The notes below the pieces were generated by a model. That model made no database searches. It worked only from the letters and a program-made list of their open reading frames with translations, and had not been told where the DNA came from. From Eurosta solidaginis (Eukaryota > Arthropoda > Insecta > Diptera > Tephritidae): a DNA stretch of 64,000 bases. The position numbers and the translations under genes were made by a program. Of the stretch, positions 1 through 10,643 are shown one piece after another (position 1 is the stretch's first letter; every line of letters starts with the position of its first letter). The stretch spans positions 28,951,426 to 29,015,425 of the forward strand of contig NC_090321.1 in NCBI RefSeq assembly GCF_040869045.1. The letters run 5' to 3'.

Positions 1-1150
1 AGGCGTCCACCTATAGAACTAAGGCCCACTCCCTTTTAAAATACTCATTAACACCTTTCGTTTGATACCCATATTATATAAACGCATTTTACAGTCATCC
101 CTGGTCCAACTCTATGGCGACATCTCGAAAGGGCGTCCACCTATAGAACTAAGGCCCACTCACTTTTAAAATACTCATTAACACCTTTCATTTGATATCC
201 ATATCGTAAAAACAAATTCTAGAGTCACCCCTGATCCACCTTTATATCGATATTTCGAAAAGGCGTCCACCCATAGAACTAAGGCCCACTCCCTTTTAAA
301 ATACTCATTAACACCTTTCATTTGATACCCATATCGCACAAACAAATTCTAGAGTCACCCCTGGTCCACCTTTATGGCTATATCTCGAAAAGGCGTACAC
401 CTATAGAACTGAGGCCAACGCCCTTTTAAAAAACTCATTAACACCTTTCATTTGATACCCATATCGTACAAACAAATTCTAGGGTCACCCCTGGTCCACC
501 TTTATAACGATATCCCGAAAAGGCGTCCACCTATAGAACTAGGGCCCACTCCCTTTTAAAACACTCGTTAAAACCTTTCATTTGATACCCATATCGTACA
601 AACAAATTCTAGAGTCACCCCTGGTCCACCTTTATATCGATATTTCCAAAATCGCGTCCACCCATAGAACTAAGGCCCACTCCCTTTTAAAATACTCATT
701 AACACCTTTCATTTGATACCCATATTGTACAAACAAATTCTAGAGTCACCCCTGGTCCACCTTTATGGCGATATCTCGAAAAGGCGTCCACCTATAAAAC
801 TAAGGCCCACTCCCTTTTAAAACACTCGTTAAAACCTTTCATTTGATACCCATATCGTACAAACAAATTCTAGAGTCACCCCTGGTCCACCTTTATGGCT
901 ATATCTCGAAAAGGCGTACACCTATAGAACTGAGGCCAACGCCCTTTTAAAAAACTCATTAACACCTTTCTTTTGATACCCATATCGTACAAACAAATTC
1001 TAGAGTCAGCCCTTGTCCACCGTTATGGCGATATCCCTAAATGGCGTCCATCTATAGAACTATGGCCCACTCCCTCTTAAAATACTCTTTAATACCTGCC
1101 ATTTGATACGCATGTCATACAAACACATTCCAGGGTTACCCAGGTTAATT
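1..1150 (+). repeat. 130-bp tandem array, nine monomers
   Basis: About nine head-to-tail monomers begin near 1, 131, 261, 391, 521, 651, 781, 911 and 1041, so the period is 130 bp. Each carries 'GGCGTCCACCTATAGAACT', 'CCCTTTTAAAATACTCATTA' and 'TTTGATACCCATAT'. Most monomers differ by only a few percent; the last one (from 1041) is clearly more diverged. I recognise the monomer from tephritid genomes, where it is the variable internal part of a larger repeat element. It has no coding content. The array is cut by the window start, so its full length is unknown. Confidence 0.95.
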
Positions 1151-1248
1151 TTCCTACATGGTGATTTTACCTTATTTTGTCTCCATAGCACTCAACAGAG
1201 TATGTAGTGTTCGGTTACACCCGAACTTAGCCTTCCTTACTTGTTTTA
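1151..1248 (+). mobile_element. Terminal segment of tephritid repeat element
   Basis: After the last 130-bp monomer the sequence runs into 'TTCGGTTACACCCGAACTTA' and 'GCCTTCCTTACTTGTTTT', the conserved end of the element that carries the array. The same end occurs inverted at 58036-58085 and in decayed form at 7230-7290 and 45358-45415. The short palindrome GTTCGGTTACACCCGAAC within it could form a hairpin. No transposase is associated with any copy here, so the class is unknown; the family is non-autonomous as far as this window shows. Confidence 0.85.
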
Positions 1249-1317
1249 AATAAAATATACTTAAAATAATATTTTCACATATACGGGGACCCAATTAAGA
1301 TGTATATTTCTTCCTAT

Positions 1318-1654
1318 CCGAGTTATTTCAAGGCATTTCTTACACTTTAACTCACTTTTAGATGTTAAACTGTGAGAGACTGCTTAGCTGTCGATATATG
1401 TAAAATTTGACGCGCCTGCAGTGTAAGCTATTTTTCTCCAGTATTTCTTCTGCTTTGGTTATGGCTACTATTTGCTTCCTCCTAAAAACCCTACAGCAAT
1501 CCAACCACTAATATAATCTGTTTTATTGCCAGTTAGCACAGTATACCTTAGATCTTACCTGTTCCTTTACTATGGAACCATCAGTGTATACGTGTAATGA
1601 CTCGTCCGCCATTTGAGCGGCCTTTTGCAAACGTTCCTTTACTATGGTGGCTCT
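1318..1654 (-). pseudogene. LINE RNase H domain remnant
   Basis: The minus strand encodes a broken RNase H region. 'ADESLHVYTDGSIVKE' carries the first catalytic Asp context (YTDGS), and a shifted frame carries a segment ending 'TKAEEILEKNSLHCRRVKFY', comparable to the AE..AI..A.E.L....IYIDSQAA block of I/R1/Jockey-type elements. Stops and frameshifts break it, and the second acidic block is degraded. A SINE tail abuts it at 1655. It is a dead fragment of an ORF2, not a host gene. Confidence 0.6.
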
Positions 1655-1737
1655 AAGAAGCATGAGTCAAATTGGGAGAGAATCTCGGCCTAAAAACTAT
1701 TCGGAGGTTAGCGCGCCTTAACATTTTTTTTTTTATG
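1655..1737 (+). mobile_element. 5'-truncated tRNA-derived SINE tail
   Basis: This is the last ~80 bp of the SINE family seen full length at 61412-61772. It shows the CAAATTGG.AGAGAA..TCGGCC block followed by 'TTCGGAGGTTAGCGCGCCTT' and a T-rich tail. The tRNA-related head is missing, as expected for incomplete reverse transcription from the 3' end. I found no clear target-site duplication. Confidence 0.7.
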
Positions 1738-2689
1738 TGATAGAGTTCAGAGTCTAGCCCAATTTTCGGTGTGTCTCTACACGACATGAAGAGAATAAAC
1801 AATTATTCCAAGTGATCAAGGACAAGAAAATACTTTAAGATGCTGCCCGATACAAGGATGAGTTTTTTGCACTCCAGCAGCTTTCCAAACAACGCACCAA
1901 GCATAACGAAGAAGAGGTTAAAGCGATCACAAATTGTATTTCCGGTTGCTCTAAGAACAATTGCTTATTTAAGCTTTAAAATATTTATATTTACCTTTAT
2001 TATAATTAATTAAAATTTTTTAATAGACCTGTATGTACCTAAGTAAACGAAATCACAATCAATATCAACGCTTATATTATATAAGTAGTTTTTCTCACGT
2101 TGTTATCGCCACAGGTCTTACTTCCTTTTTCCTACTTTCATTTCCAGCCTCAACGTAATCGGTTTGTATAAAAATTCGAAAGAACGAAATTCTCACACTC
2201 AAATAGTGATTATATAATTAATTAAATATTTTCGTTAACTTCGATGCCTAATCGCATAACCCGCAGCTCAACTTCAAATTCCATTTTCCCATATAAAAAT
2301 GTTGGTAATTATAATGTAAAATGCTCTACTTTCGATCACACGCGGTCAAGATCAAAGTTGGTAGCGCTGCTTCACTGGATTGTGAACGTTTATCTACACC
2401 AAATACAACTGCGTTGTGGTTGCCAAACCCTCAACAGCATCCATGTTGCTACCCAACTCTTTTTACACAACACATTTTAGAATTTGAAACTTTTTACTAC
2501 AAAACCTGGCATTCATTGATCGTTAATCAGCGCCGGCTTTTGCTATTTAAGCAGCCACTAATTTTAATGGTTCCTACACACTCCAGCCTCGTTGTCTATA
2601 AAATTAGAATACATTTATCAGCCTAATAGGTTTGAATGTATTTGTTTCAATGATATAACAATTTTTAGATATTTATATTTTTTTTCTGC
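1738..2689. other. No gene recognised
   Basis: AT-rich sequence with only short open frames (up to about 100 codons) whose translations look like random sequence. A polypurine stretch near 1860-1930 is unassigned. No repeat family was recognised. Confidence 0.6.
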
Positions 2690-3197
2690 TGAAGATCAAT
2701 GCTGCGATCGAAAGCGTCCGGCACTGAATGCATGCAAGAAGATACTACGATGCCAGTGGAGCCTATCACTTAAACTCTCTCATTTATGGCAATTGTCGAA
2801 CACATACTTTGTTATGAGGTGCTTTTTTGGTAGACAGCTACACAAAAAGTACGTATACCAAAGAACTGGAGGAGCTATGCAGGGGATTCAAGGGGTTGTG
2901 TAGCGCAATATATAGCTTCTCCAACCCAATTGTCAACCTCACCTTCGAGCGGCGAATCCCGTTTCACTAACAGACGAGGCTCTGGCGACCCCAAGTTCCA
3001 TGAGGAGCCTGAAGGAGGGAGGGATGGCCTGAAGGTTTAATGTGGCCATATAAATCGTTCCCGAGATGGTCGGGCCAGCACCTTAATGGTGCTGTGTTAC
3101 CGGAGCGTATAGGATCTGTATCCGACAAAGGACCATCACATCGATAACACTCCCAAAGCCTTCGGGAGCAACCTGATCGCTACAACAACAACAACAG
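2690..3197 (+). mobile_element. 3' end of a LINE with CAA tail
   Basis: The segment ends in 'GAGGCTCTGGCGACCCCAAG', 'GTTCCCGAGATGGTCGGGC', 'CACCTTAATGGTGCTGTG' and a terminal (CAA)n run at 3180-3197. I know this string as the conserved 3' UTR of a tephritid non-LTR retrotransposon. Two short hairpins, CCCGAGATGGTCGGG and CACCTTAATGGTG, are visible and are typical of structured LINE 3' ends. No intact ORF precedes it; the 2690-2900 part is likely decayed 3' coding sequence. Confidence 0.6.
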
Positions 3198-3199
3198 CA

Positions 3200-4325
3200 A
3201 GGAGCTATGCAGATTATCAATGCTAAGCATAAGGGGAGCCCTAAAAACTACCCCTTTAGCGCGATTGCATGCCACACTGCACAGGCCACTAGCAGACGTA
3301 ACGGCATAAAATATCGCGTTAGCAACTGCAAAAAGGTTTAAGGCAATATAGCGCCAGCTAATATCGGGAAAACGGAATTTGCGGTTCCTTTCCTGAGCTT
3401 CGAAAGATATATTGGGGCCACAATAAAGCCGAAGGGTTGGCCCAAGGGTGCGGAGATGGTAGAACATACAATAGACATGTATACCGATAGTTCTAAATTA
3501 ACGAAATGAGTCGGGTCTGCTGTGTACTGTGTCGATACAGAAACAAGTAGGTCCTACGGGCTGCCAGATTACGGCAGCGCCTTTCAGGCAGAAATTATAG
3601 CGGTGAAAAAAGCAGCAGATATTTAAGAGTGCTTAAGCTGCTTTCGCGTCAATATATATATTGCTAGTCAGGTGGGGATTAAGGCAAAAACCTCGCATCG
3701 CACTTCATCAAGAAATGTTCTTGAATGCAAAGGAGCAAAGAAAGCAAAAGAAAAACTTCGCTCGGGGCGGACCATATATCACAAAGGGATATAGTGTAAT
3801 GAAAAGAACGATTATTTGGAAAAGAAGGGTGCAGCAGTCGCAAAGTTGACGGTAGACGTCCCAATCCGCTTGAGAGTGTTCAAAAGGGAATAGGAGTTGC
3901 ATATGATCTATCAATCAGGCTTCAAAATTTCTAAGATCATGTGCAAATTCTAAGACATTAGACTCACAAAGTGGCTCACATCTCTGGAAAGAGAAAACTT
4001 AAGGCTCATGGTGGGCTAACTAACTGGACACTGCCTTCTGGCGTCACATGCTGTCAAGTTAGGCTTCGTCTGTATCAGCAGATGCGGTGGAGCACGTTCT
4101 GTGTTTGTGTCCTGCATTCGCCTGGTCAATGTTTCAGCTATTAGGGGCAGCAGGGTTGCCCGATCTTGAGACAGCAATTAAGCTAGGTTCTAGAAAACTT
4201 CTGGTATTAGGGCGAATTTATTCTATAACATATGTCCTGACACCTGGTTGGGGTTCTTCCGTTTGGTTGCCAAAATATCTTGCTTTTTTCATAATTTTCG
4301 CTTCATTTTTGTATGCTTCTTAAAG
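3200..4325 (+). pseudogene. Jockey/I-type LINE ORF2 3' remnant
   Basis: RNase H and the C-terminal Cys/His region of a LINE ORF2 are readable on the plus strand. 'MYTDSSKLTK' (near 3475) is followed, after an in-frame stop, by 'YGLPDYGSAFQAEIIAVKKA' near 3555-3615, the Asp/Glu-bearing RNase H core. A later block (4087-4215) reads 'AVEHVLCLCPAFAWSMFQLL' then 'KLGSRKLLVLGRIY'; E.HVL..CP is the usual C-terminal zinc-knuckle motif. Stops and frameshifts interrupt it throughout. The same family recurs at 36525-36990 (minus) and 43140-43565 (plus). Confidence 0.8.
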
Positions 4326-4494
4326 CGATCATAAATTAATAACTTTGTTAAAGATCTTCTTTGCTTTTAACTTATCGAATCAGATCACTTGGTACGACAA
4401 GATTCAAAACGTTCGTAGCAGACACCACCTTATCAGCTAGAGGGACGGCCACGGAACCGTTTCAGGAAAGTACAAGTCTTCAAATATAAATACG

Positions 4495-4930
4495 AACTAG
4501 TCGATTGAAAAATTATCGAATAAATGTCAAACAGTTTTCGATTTCATAACGAAAAGTTATCGATTACTTCTTGGATTGTTACCAAATCGTATTTATTGGG
4601 ATGCTATCGATGTGTTATCGACGGCACAGCGGTTTTTTATGAAACAGATACCGCTAAAAATTCTATATAGAATCCATAACACGCATGTTACCCGTCGATA
4701 ACAAGTCGTGAAGAAGCTTGTAAGAAACTGATGACTTGGCGATGACAGGTCGTTAGCAAAACAATAGTTCGACGGTAATAATTCGTTATTGATAATATCC
4801 TGTTTGTATGGGTTTTAGTGGATAAGAAGCCTTCGCAGCTCTTTGCAAAAGGCCCGAAACACTTTGTTTCTGGTAAAATCTTCTGTTGTGGTTTAACTTT
4901 AGCCACCTGTATGTTAACATATCAAACTTC
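4495..4930. repeat. Degenerate TTATCG-rich array
   Basis: Motifs of the type TTATCGAT, GATAAC and CGATAACAAG recur every 10-25 bases on both strands, for example AATTATCG, AAGTTATCGATTAC, TGCTATCGATGTGTTATCGA and CCCGTCGATAACAAGTCG. The spacing is irregular. Similar arrays lie at 27356-27545, 29600-29730 and 63375-63865, so this is a dispersed repeat family. TATCGATA-like words resemble DREF/BEAF-type boundary sites in Drosophila, but any function here is speculation. Confidence 0.7.
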
Positions 4931-4954
4931 ACGAGCACTTAGTAGCCACACCTT

Positions 4955-7291
4955 TTTTATACCCAGCAGTACTTCTACACAGGGTGTTATAACTTTGATT
5001 GGATAACGGTTGATTGTACAGGTATAAAGGAATCGAGAGAGATATAGACTTCCATATATCAAAACCATCAGTATTGAAAAAAAATTTGATTGAGCCATGT
5101 CCGTCCGTCCGTCTGCCCGTTAACACGATAACTTGAGTAAATATTGAGATATCTTCACCAAACGAGCTTATCTGGACCCAGAATAGATTTGTAGTGAAAA
5201 CGATCGAAATCGGATTATAACCACGCCCACTTTTTATATATACAACATTTTGGAAACACAAACACCTTGATTATTTAGTAAATAATATACCTATAATGTT
5301 GAAATTTGACGTGTGCACTGATATTGAGACTCTTGATAAGAATTTGAGAATTTTGTTTTAAAGGGCGTGGCACCGCCCCTTGTGATAAAATCAATTTTAC
5401 AAATATTATTAATCGTAAATCAAAAATCGTTAAACCTATCGCAACAAAATTCGGCAGAGAGGTTGCCTTTACTATAAGGAATGCTTTTGCAGAAAAATTA
5501 ACGAAATCGATTAAGGACCACGCCCACTTTATATACAAGATATTTAAAAGGGTCGTAGACGAATAAAATAAGCTATATCTTTGCAAAAAGGAGCTTTGTA
5601 TCAATCGTATTTCATTTCCCAAGTGGATTTATAACAATAATTAGGAAAAACTTCAAATTAAAAAAAATGGGCGTGGCACCGTTCCTTTTATGAGAAAGCA
5701 ATTTTCTATGTTTCGGGAGCCATAACTCGAAGAAAAATTTACATATCGTAATGAAATTGTATACACATATTTTCCTTATAGCAGGAAATATTTTTAGAAA
5801 AAATGGACGAGATCGGTTAAAGACCACGCCCAATTTTATATAAAAGATAGAATAGAAGTAGGATTAATGAAGACAAACAAAAAACCGCTGTGATGGCTGA
5901 ATGGTTATAGCAGCGGCGCCTAAACGTTGCCGATGAAGGAATTTAGCAGTTCCCGAAATGGATCTATACAACGAGCTTTGGCAGTTGTCTAAATTTTTTC
6001 TTTCTTCTATTCTAATTTAAAAATTTTTTCAATTAAGAAAAAATTTTTCATAACAATAATAATGATAAAAAATTATTGTTAGGCCTTGAGCTCGATTCGA
6101 ACCCGCGATCTTAAAATCAGTAGGCCGATATAACAGCAAAAATTGTTAATACATCCCAGAGCACGGGGAAAAAAGTGTCAATAAAATATGACACTATGGC
6201 AGCATTGCCAACAAACAAGTCCAATTTTCACAGCCATTCTGCAACAGATGTCGCAGTGTTGTGAATATCAATTGGCACGAACCAGAATAGAAGTAGCATT
6301 AATGAAGACAAACAAAAAACCGCTGTGATGGCTGAATGGTTATAGCAGCGGCGCCTAAACGTTGCCGATGAAGGAATTAAGCAGTTCCCGAAATGGATCT
6401 ATACAACGAGCTTTGGCAGTTGTCTAAATTTTTTCTTTCTTCTATTCTAATTTAAAAATTTTTTCAATTAAGAAAAAATTTATCATAACAATAATAATGA
6501 TAAAAAATTATTGTTAGGCCTTGAGCTCGATTCGAACCCGCGATCTTAAAATCAGTAGCCCGATATAACAGCAAAAATTGTTAATACATCCCAGAGCACG
6601 GGGAAAAAAGTGTCAATAAAATATGACACTATGGCAGCATTGCCAACAAACAAGTCCAATTTTCACAGCCATTCTGCAACAGATGTCGCAGTGTTGTGAA
6701 TATCAATTGGCACGAACCAGAATAGAAGTAGGATTAATGAAGACAAACAAAAAACCGCTGTGATGGCTGAATGGTTATAGCAGCGGCGCCTAAACGTTGC
6801 CGATGAAGGAATTTAGCAGTTCCCGACATGGATCTATACAACGAGCTTGGGCAGTTGTCTAAATTTTTTCTTTCTTCTATTCTAATTTAAAAAATTTTTC
6901 AATTAAGAAAAAATTTATCATAACAATAATAATGATAAAAAAATTATTGTTAGGCCTTGAGCTCGATTCGAACCCGCGAAAATATTTCTAGTAAAAATGG
7001 ACGGGGTCAGTTAAAGACCACGGCAACTTAGATATAAAACAAGTTTAAAAGGGTCGTAGATCAGAATAATAAGCTATAACTTAGTAAGAAATAATTTTGA
7101 ATCAATGATATTTCACTTATCAAGTTTCACTGTAAGAGGAAATGGGGAGACATTTTTCTTTTAAACGGGCGATGCCACGCGTTATGTAGAAAAGTAATTT
7201 ATCTATAATGAAATGTACAATTGAAACTCACGCTGAGTATATAATGTTCGGTTACACACGCCCTTATATACATTTACTTGTTCTTAGTTAA
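4955..7291 (+). mobile_element. Tephritid repeat element, copy A
   Basis: The copy begins near 'TATACCCAGCAGTACTTC' and carries 'GGATAACGGTTGATTGTACA', 'ATATAGACTTCCATATATCA', a (TCCG)n run at 5098-5118 and repeated 'GACCACGCCCACTTT' and 'GGGCGTGGCACCG' segments. It ends near 7290 with a decayed form of the GTTCGGTTACAC terminus. It is collinear with copy B at 44320-45425 apart from the 1.1-kb tandem insertion at 5850-6978. It has no coding capacity. Repeated GGGCGTGG/CCACGCCC words give it strong internal self-similarity. Confidence 0.85.
5850..6978 (+). repeat. 435-bp unit tandemly amplified 2.6 times
   Basis: Copies start at 5850, 6285 and 6720, so the period is exactly 435 bp; the third is cut at about 6978. 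I count only a handful of differences between the first two copies (about 99% identity), far younger than the host element. Each unit holds an A-box-like 'TGGCTGAATGG' on the plus strand (5894-5904 in copy 1) and, about 190 bp later, a B-box-like GGTTCGAATCG on the minus strand. The two tRNA-like halves therefore face each other. The array lies inside copy A and is absent from copy B. The third unit ends right at the B-box, where host sequence resumes. Confidence 0.9.
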
Positions 7292-7735
7292 TCCATGTGA
7301 GTTCACTACGATTCACATACATACCTGCAAACACACAATTCTGTTTGCATTATTTATTTACTTTTTCAATTGCCATGTCACCTGCTGATATATTTTTAAT
7401 TTCAACAAAATCGACTTTGCACGGTTGCAAATCGCATTGTTGCATCTTCCTTTGTCGTTACTCCCTTTTACATCGTATGCGCTTAAGCGTACTTACGAAC
7501 AATGCTATTACGCTATTTGTTGTTGTGTTTTTTTTTCCATTTTGGCTAAATAGCCAATTTCTTTCTGGAGCAAATTTTTGTTGGTATGTGACTAAAGCAT
7601 CTTTAAAGTCATTGTTAAGCCATGTTTAGAGTTGATTGCCTGGCAACAGACAAAACAAAAACCAGCCAGCATACGGTGAAAACAATCCTCGTCACTTGCC
7701 TGCACACTAATCACTATCTATTTATGTATGTAAGT
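7292..7735. other. No gene recognised
   Basis: Unassigned AT-rich DNA. An open frame of 110 codons at 7297-7629 has no recognisable domain and is T-rich, so I do not call it a gene. Confidence 0.55.
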
Positions 7736-7849
7736 ATTTTATTATTGTTGTAGTACATAATTTAAGTATTGACCACTAGCAGAATTGGTCCTTCCATCGC
7801 TTCCGTTGTTCTATTATTTTGTGCTACGCAGACATTTGCCCTTTTCTTA
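7736..7849 (+). repeat. 114-bp direct repeat, left copy
   Basis: This segment, from 'ATTTTATTATTGTTGTAGTA' to 'CTTTTCTTA', recurs at 10644-10757 with about six mismatches. The two copies lie immediately outside the terminal inverted repeats of the nested element at 7851-10641. It is far too long for an ordinary target-site duplication. Confidence 0.9.
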
Positions 7850-8054
7850 CTTAGGCCCGGTTTTTCAGTAGTTGCTTAATCTGGCCTAAACTAAGTTTGC
7901 TTAAACTCTAGTCAAATTTAAACTCGAGTTAAAGTACTGAGCAGTTTTTCAGTCACAGTTTAAGGCCGCCTTTGGGATAGGCTTTTTTGTACGGCAACAT
8001 TGGTTTTTTATTATCTAGATAATTTGTAGATACGGCAACAGTTGGATTTTGCTT

Positions 8055-8692
8055 ACCCAACAAACATTTAAAAGATATTTCTCCAGCAGCATATATATAT
8101 CTAGTTCCGGAGGTAATATCCAACATCATTATCTAGTTATTCTTAAACGAGATAGTTCTCAAGTTGTTATACAATTTCATTCTCCAATCACTATCCAACC
8201 TTTGAGCATTTTTGTAAAATTTATAGTTCTCGAGTTGGTCTCTAACGTCATTAGCATTTTCAAATTATTATCCAACCTTTGAGAGATTTTGAGAAATGTA
8301 CAGTTTTCAAATGAATATTCAACATACTTCTCCAGTTGTTATCCTACATTGGATATCGAGTTGAGGTGAAGTAGAAAAAAAAAACTCCAAGGTGTTACCA
8401 CCAAAGGCGTAAGCCATTTATTGTGAGAAATAAATAACTTAATGATAACAGTAATGAAACCTAATTTATCAAACATAAATTATATATATTTTATTCTATT
8501 TGATTCCAGTCAAAGAACCACAAGTTGGAAACTGTAATTTTTTCAACTTAAATAATAGAATTTTTTGCTTCATAAAAAATGTCCTCTTTTCTCAAGTTGA
8601 GCCATTGTTTCGTAACAACTCTTGAGATTCTAGAGGTATGATAGTTATCAACATGAGCTCTAATGGTACTCTAGCCCAAATGCTTGTTGGGT
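8055..8692. mobile_element. Inner TIR element, 638 bp
   Basis: It is bounded by ACCCAACAAACATTT (8055-8069) and AAATGCTTGTTGGGT (8678-8692), a 15-bp inverted repeat with one mismatch. A TA is present at both outer edges if the outermost A of the TIR is counted as target, which suits a Tc1/mariner-like TA insertion. The interior is AT-rich and non-coding, so it is non-autonomous. It sits inside the outer MITE and is separate from the piggyBac insertion, so the order of those two insertions is not resolved. Confidence 0.7.
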
Positions 8693-8770
8693 ATATTCGA
8701 CGCCATTTCGAACGAATGCAAATAACTGATAGGTTAACTAGAGTTTAACCCTGCCAGATTGGCCGCTTAA

Positions 8771-10592
8771 CCCATTAACGCCGGGGTACATAACCCGTGG
8801 ACCGATTTTTATGATTTTTTATGCACAAGTTACTTTCGTCCCCTGTATACAAAAAATGATTTAAAAAAAATTTTTTTTCTGACCACGCCCATTTTCAGGC
8901 TGTACTTTTTAAAGTACAACCGGCATTAGTATATACTATTTTTCATGTAATCACATATTTGTTTATACAAAGCAAATGATTTTAGTTTTATTGAAATATA
9001 AGTTCATAAGTACACTTTCGACTTCAACATAGATTACAAAAAAACTCATAAACACAAAAAATAAGAGTAATATAAGAAAATTAGGTATGATATTGCACGA
9101 AACAATCTCGTATTATGCAAAGCGTTTTTTTTCACATGGCACATGACCAAATACTCCGCTGACGGCACACGACACAACGCAATTGTTCTGCATTTTTTTG
9201 TGGAATATGTCCATTAGTACTCCTTTCCACAGATGAAGATGGTGCACGTCTTTTTCTTGGGACTCGTGCCTTACTTTTTACATTTTGTCTGTGGAATTAT
9301 TGATCTTGGTGTTGTTTGCAAGATGAAGGTATCTTTTTATTTCGATATAACGATCTCTACTCATGGCTTCTGAGACTAAGGGCACATCAAGATCCTCGTC
9401 GAGCCACCAGTATGCACGTTCTGTTGGTAACTTATGGTAACCAGTAAAAAACAAAATAGCTATAAAGACTCCCATCTCCTCAACGTCAATTCTAAACTTT
9501 GATTATTTTTATCGGAGTGTGCATATAACATGGTTTGATCACACATATATTGAACTATTTCGTCCGTTAAAAATTCTTTGAAAACCGTGGTTGGTGTATA
9601 CTCAACAAAACTCTCTTTATTTGTATCAAATGTTTCAATATATATATTGTCATTGTATTGAATGGAGTATCTTGGACCTTTTTTAGCCATTTGCAATTTC
9701 GTGTATCTATAAAAGAGAAGTAAGCAAGCAGTAAATGATTAGGGTAAAAATATTCCATAACTGGCAAATAGCATAGGTAACCAATTACAGATTGCTAGGT
9801 ATTTCTCTGAAATGGAGTTCGATGAAGACGTTGAAAGTTGATCCTGCTTTTTTAACGGGGAGTTTATTACTGATGCTGAGCCCGTTGACTGATCACACTC
9901 AATCATATCCTCATCGATGTCGAGCTCAACAAGTCCTGGCAAATCTGTTGGCAGCATGTTATCATCTAAATTGTCCTCATCAAATTCTTCGGAGTCGGTT
10001 AGTGGGTTTAGCTCGGGGGGAATGATGATAAAGTCGAGGTTTGCCACATCATTATTCTCACTATCATCACACAATAGTGCATTAACAGCTTCTGTAAGCC
10101 CTCTGAAATCATTTTTGCGTGGAAAGTATTTTTCGTTTTGTTGCAGACATTTCTAAATTCGGGGTAGAAAGAAGAAAATATGAGAGCGTATATGCCGGCT
10201 GTACTTTATAAAGTACATGAAATTTTCACACGTGAAAAGTTAAATATAATTGCAATTCACAAAAAACCTTCAATATAGGATGTCTACTATTACCTTATGC
10301 AACACTTTTATAATTACCAAACTTATTCAAAACAAAACAATACGCTTTTATATCACTTTATAGAAGCACATCTCTTGAAACACGGAATTTTTTTGTAATT
10401 GATTAGTTTTGACACTTCATAAATGTCAAAATGTAAATCCAATGGCTTTCAAAAATTATAAGGTGTACGCTGGACTGTCAACTAACTTTACAAGTAATAA
10501 CTTTACAAAAATCGATAATTGTTTGGCCATGAAAATTTTCGGAAAGTACCCCAATTTTCTGTACTTTGTAAAATACAGCCGGCGTTAATGGG
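8771..10592 (-). mobile_element. piggyBac-like element with TTAA flanks
   Basis: A perfect 14-bp terminal inverted repeat, CCCATTAACGCCGG (8771-8784) and CCGGCGTTAATGGG (10579-10592), is flanked on both sides by TTAA (8767-8770 and 10593-10596), the diagnostic piggyBac target duplication. Subterminal 'GGCTGTACTTT..AAAGTAC' motifs occur near 8899-8922, 10198-10214 and 10561-10578. The element contains a deleted transposase on the minus strand. At 1.82 kb it is shorter than a typical autonomous piggyBac (about 2.4 kb), in line with the internal deletion. Confidence 0.95.
9081..10150 (-). pseudogene. piggyBac transposase, internally deleted
   Basis: The likely start is ATG at 10148-10150 (MSATKRK), with a frameshift soon after. 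An acidic N-terminal region follows (9739-10074), with 'LTDSEEFDEDNLDDNMLPTD'. Next come fragments of the DDE_Tnp_1_7 domain: 'TPTTVFKEFLTDEIVQYMCD' and, in another frame, 'GYHKLPTERAYWWLDEDLD' with 'EAMSRDRYIEIKRYLHLA'. The sequence then jumps to the C-terminal cysteine-rich finger, RCVVCRQRSIWSCAM-stop-KKTLC....CFVQYHT, ending with TAA at 9081-9083. The catalytic middle of the DDE domain is absent and a TGA replaces what is probably a Cys codon at 9132-9134. It cannot make active transposase. Confidence 0.92.
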
Positions 10593-10643
10593 TTAATGTG
10601 AGCTTAACTGAGTTGAACTTGTTCTGAAAAACCGGGCCTAATT

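Larger units (their letters stand above)
7851..10641. mobile_element. TIR element (MITE) split by two insertions
   Basis: The ends are a perfect 18-bp inverted repeat: 'TTAGGCCCGGTTTTTCAG' at 7851-7868 and its complement at 10624-10641. Removing the inner TIR element (8055-8692) and the piggyBac relic (8771-10592) leaves roughly 330 bp of non-coding sequence rich in TTAA and CAGTTT words, typical of a MITE. GGCCCGGTTTTTCAG ends are, as far as I recall, seen in insect MITEs. The left TTA and right TAA may be part of the TIR rather than a target duplication. Confidence 0.8.

Noticed and set aside
1..1150. Regular repeats that might suggest a CRISPR-like array
   Set aside because: Units are 130 bp, head-to-tail and similar throughout with no unique spacers; the genome is eukaryotic.
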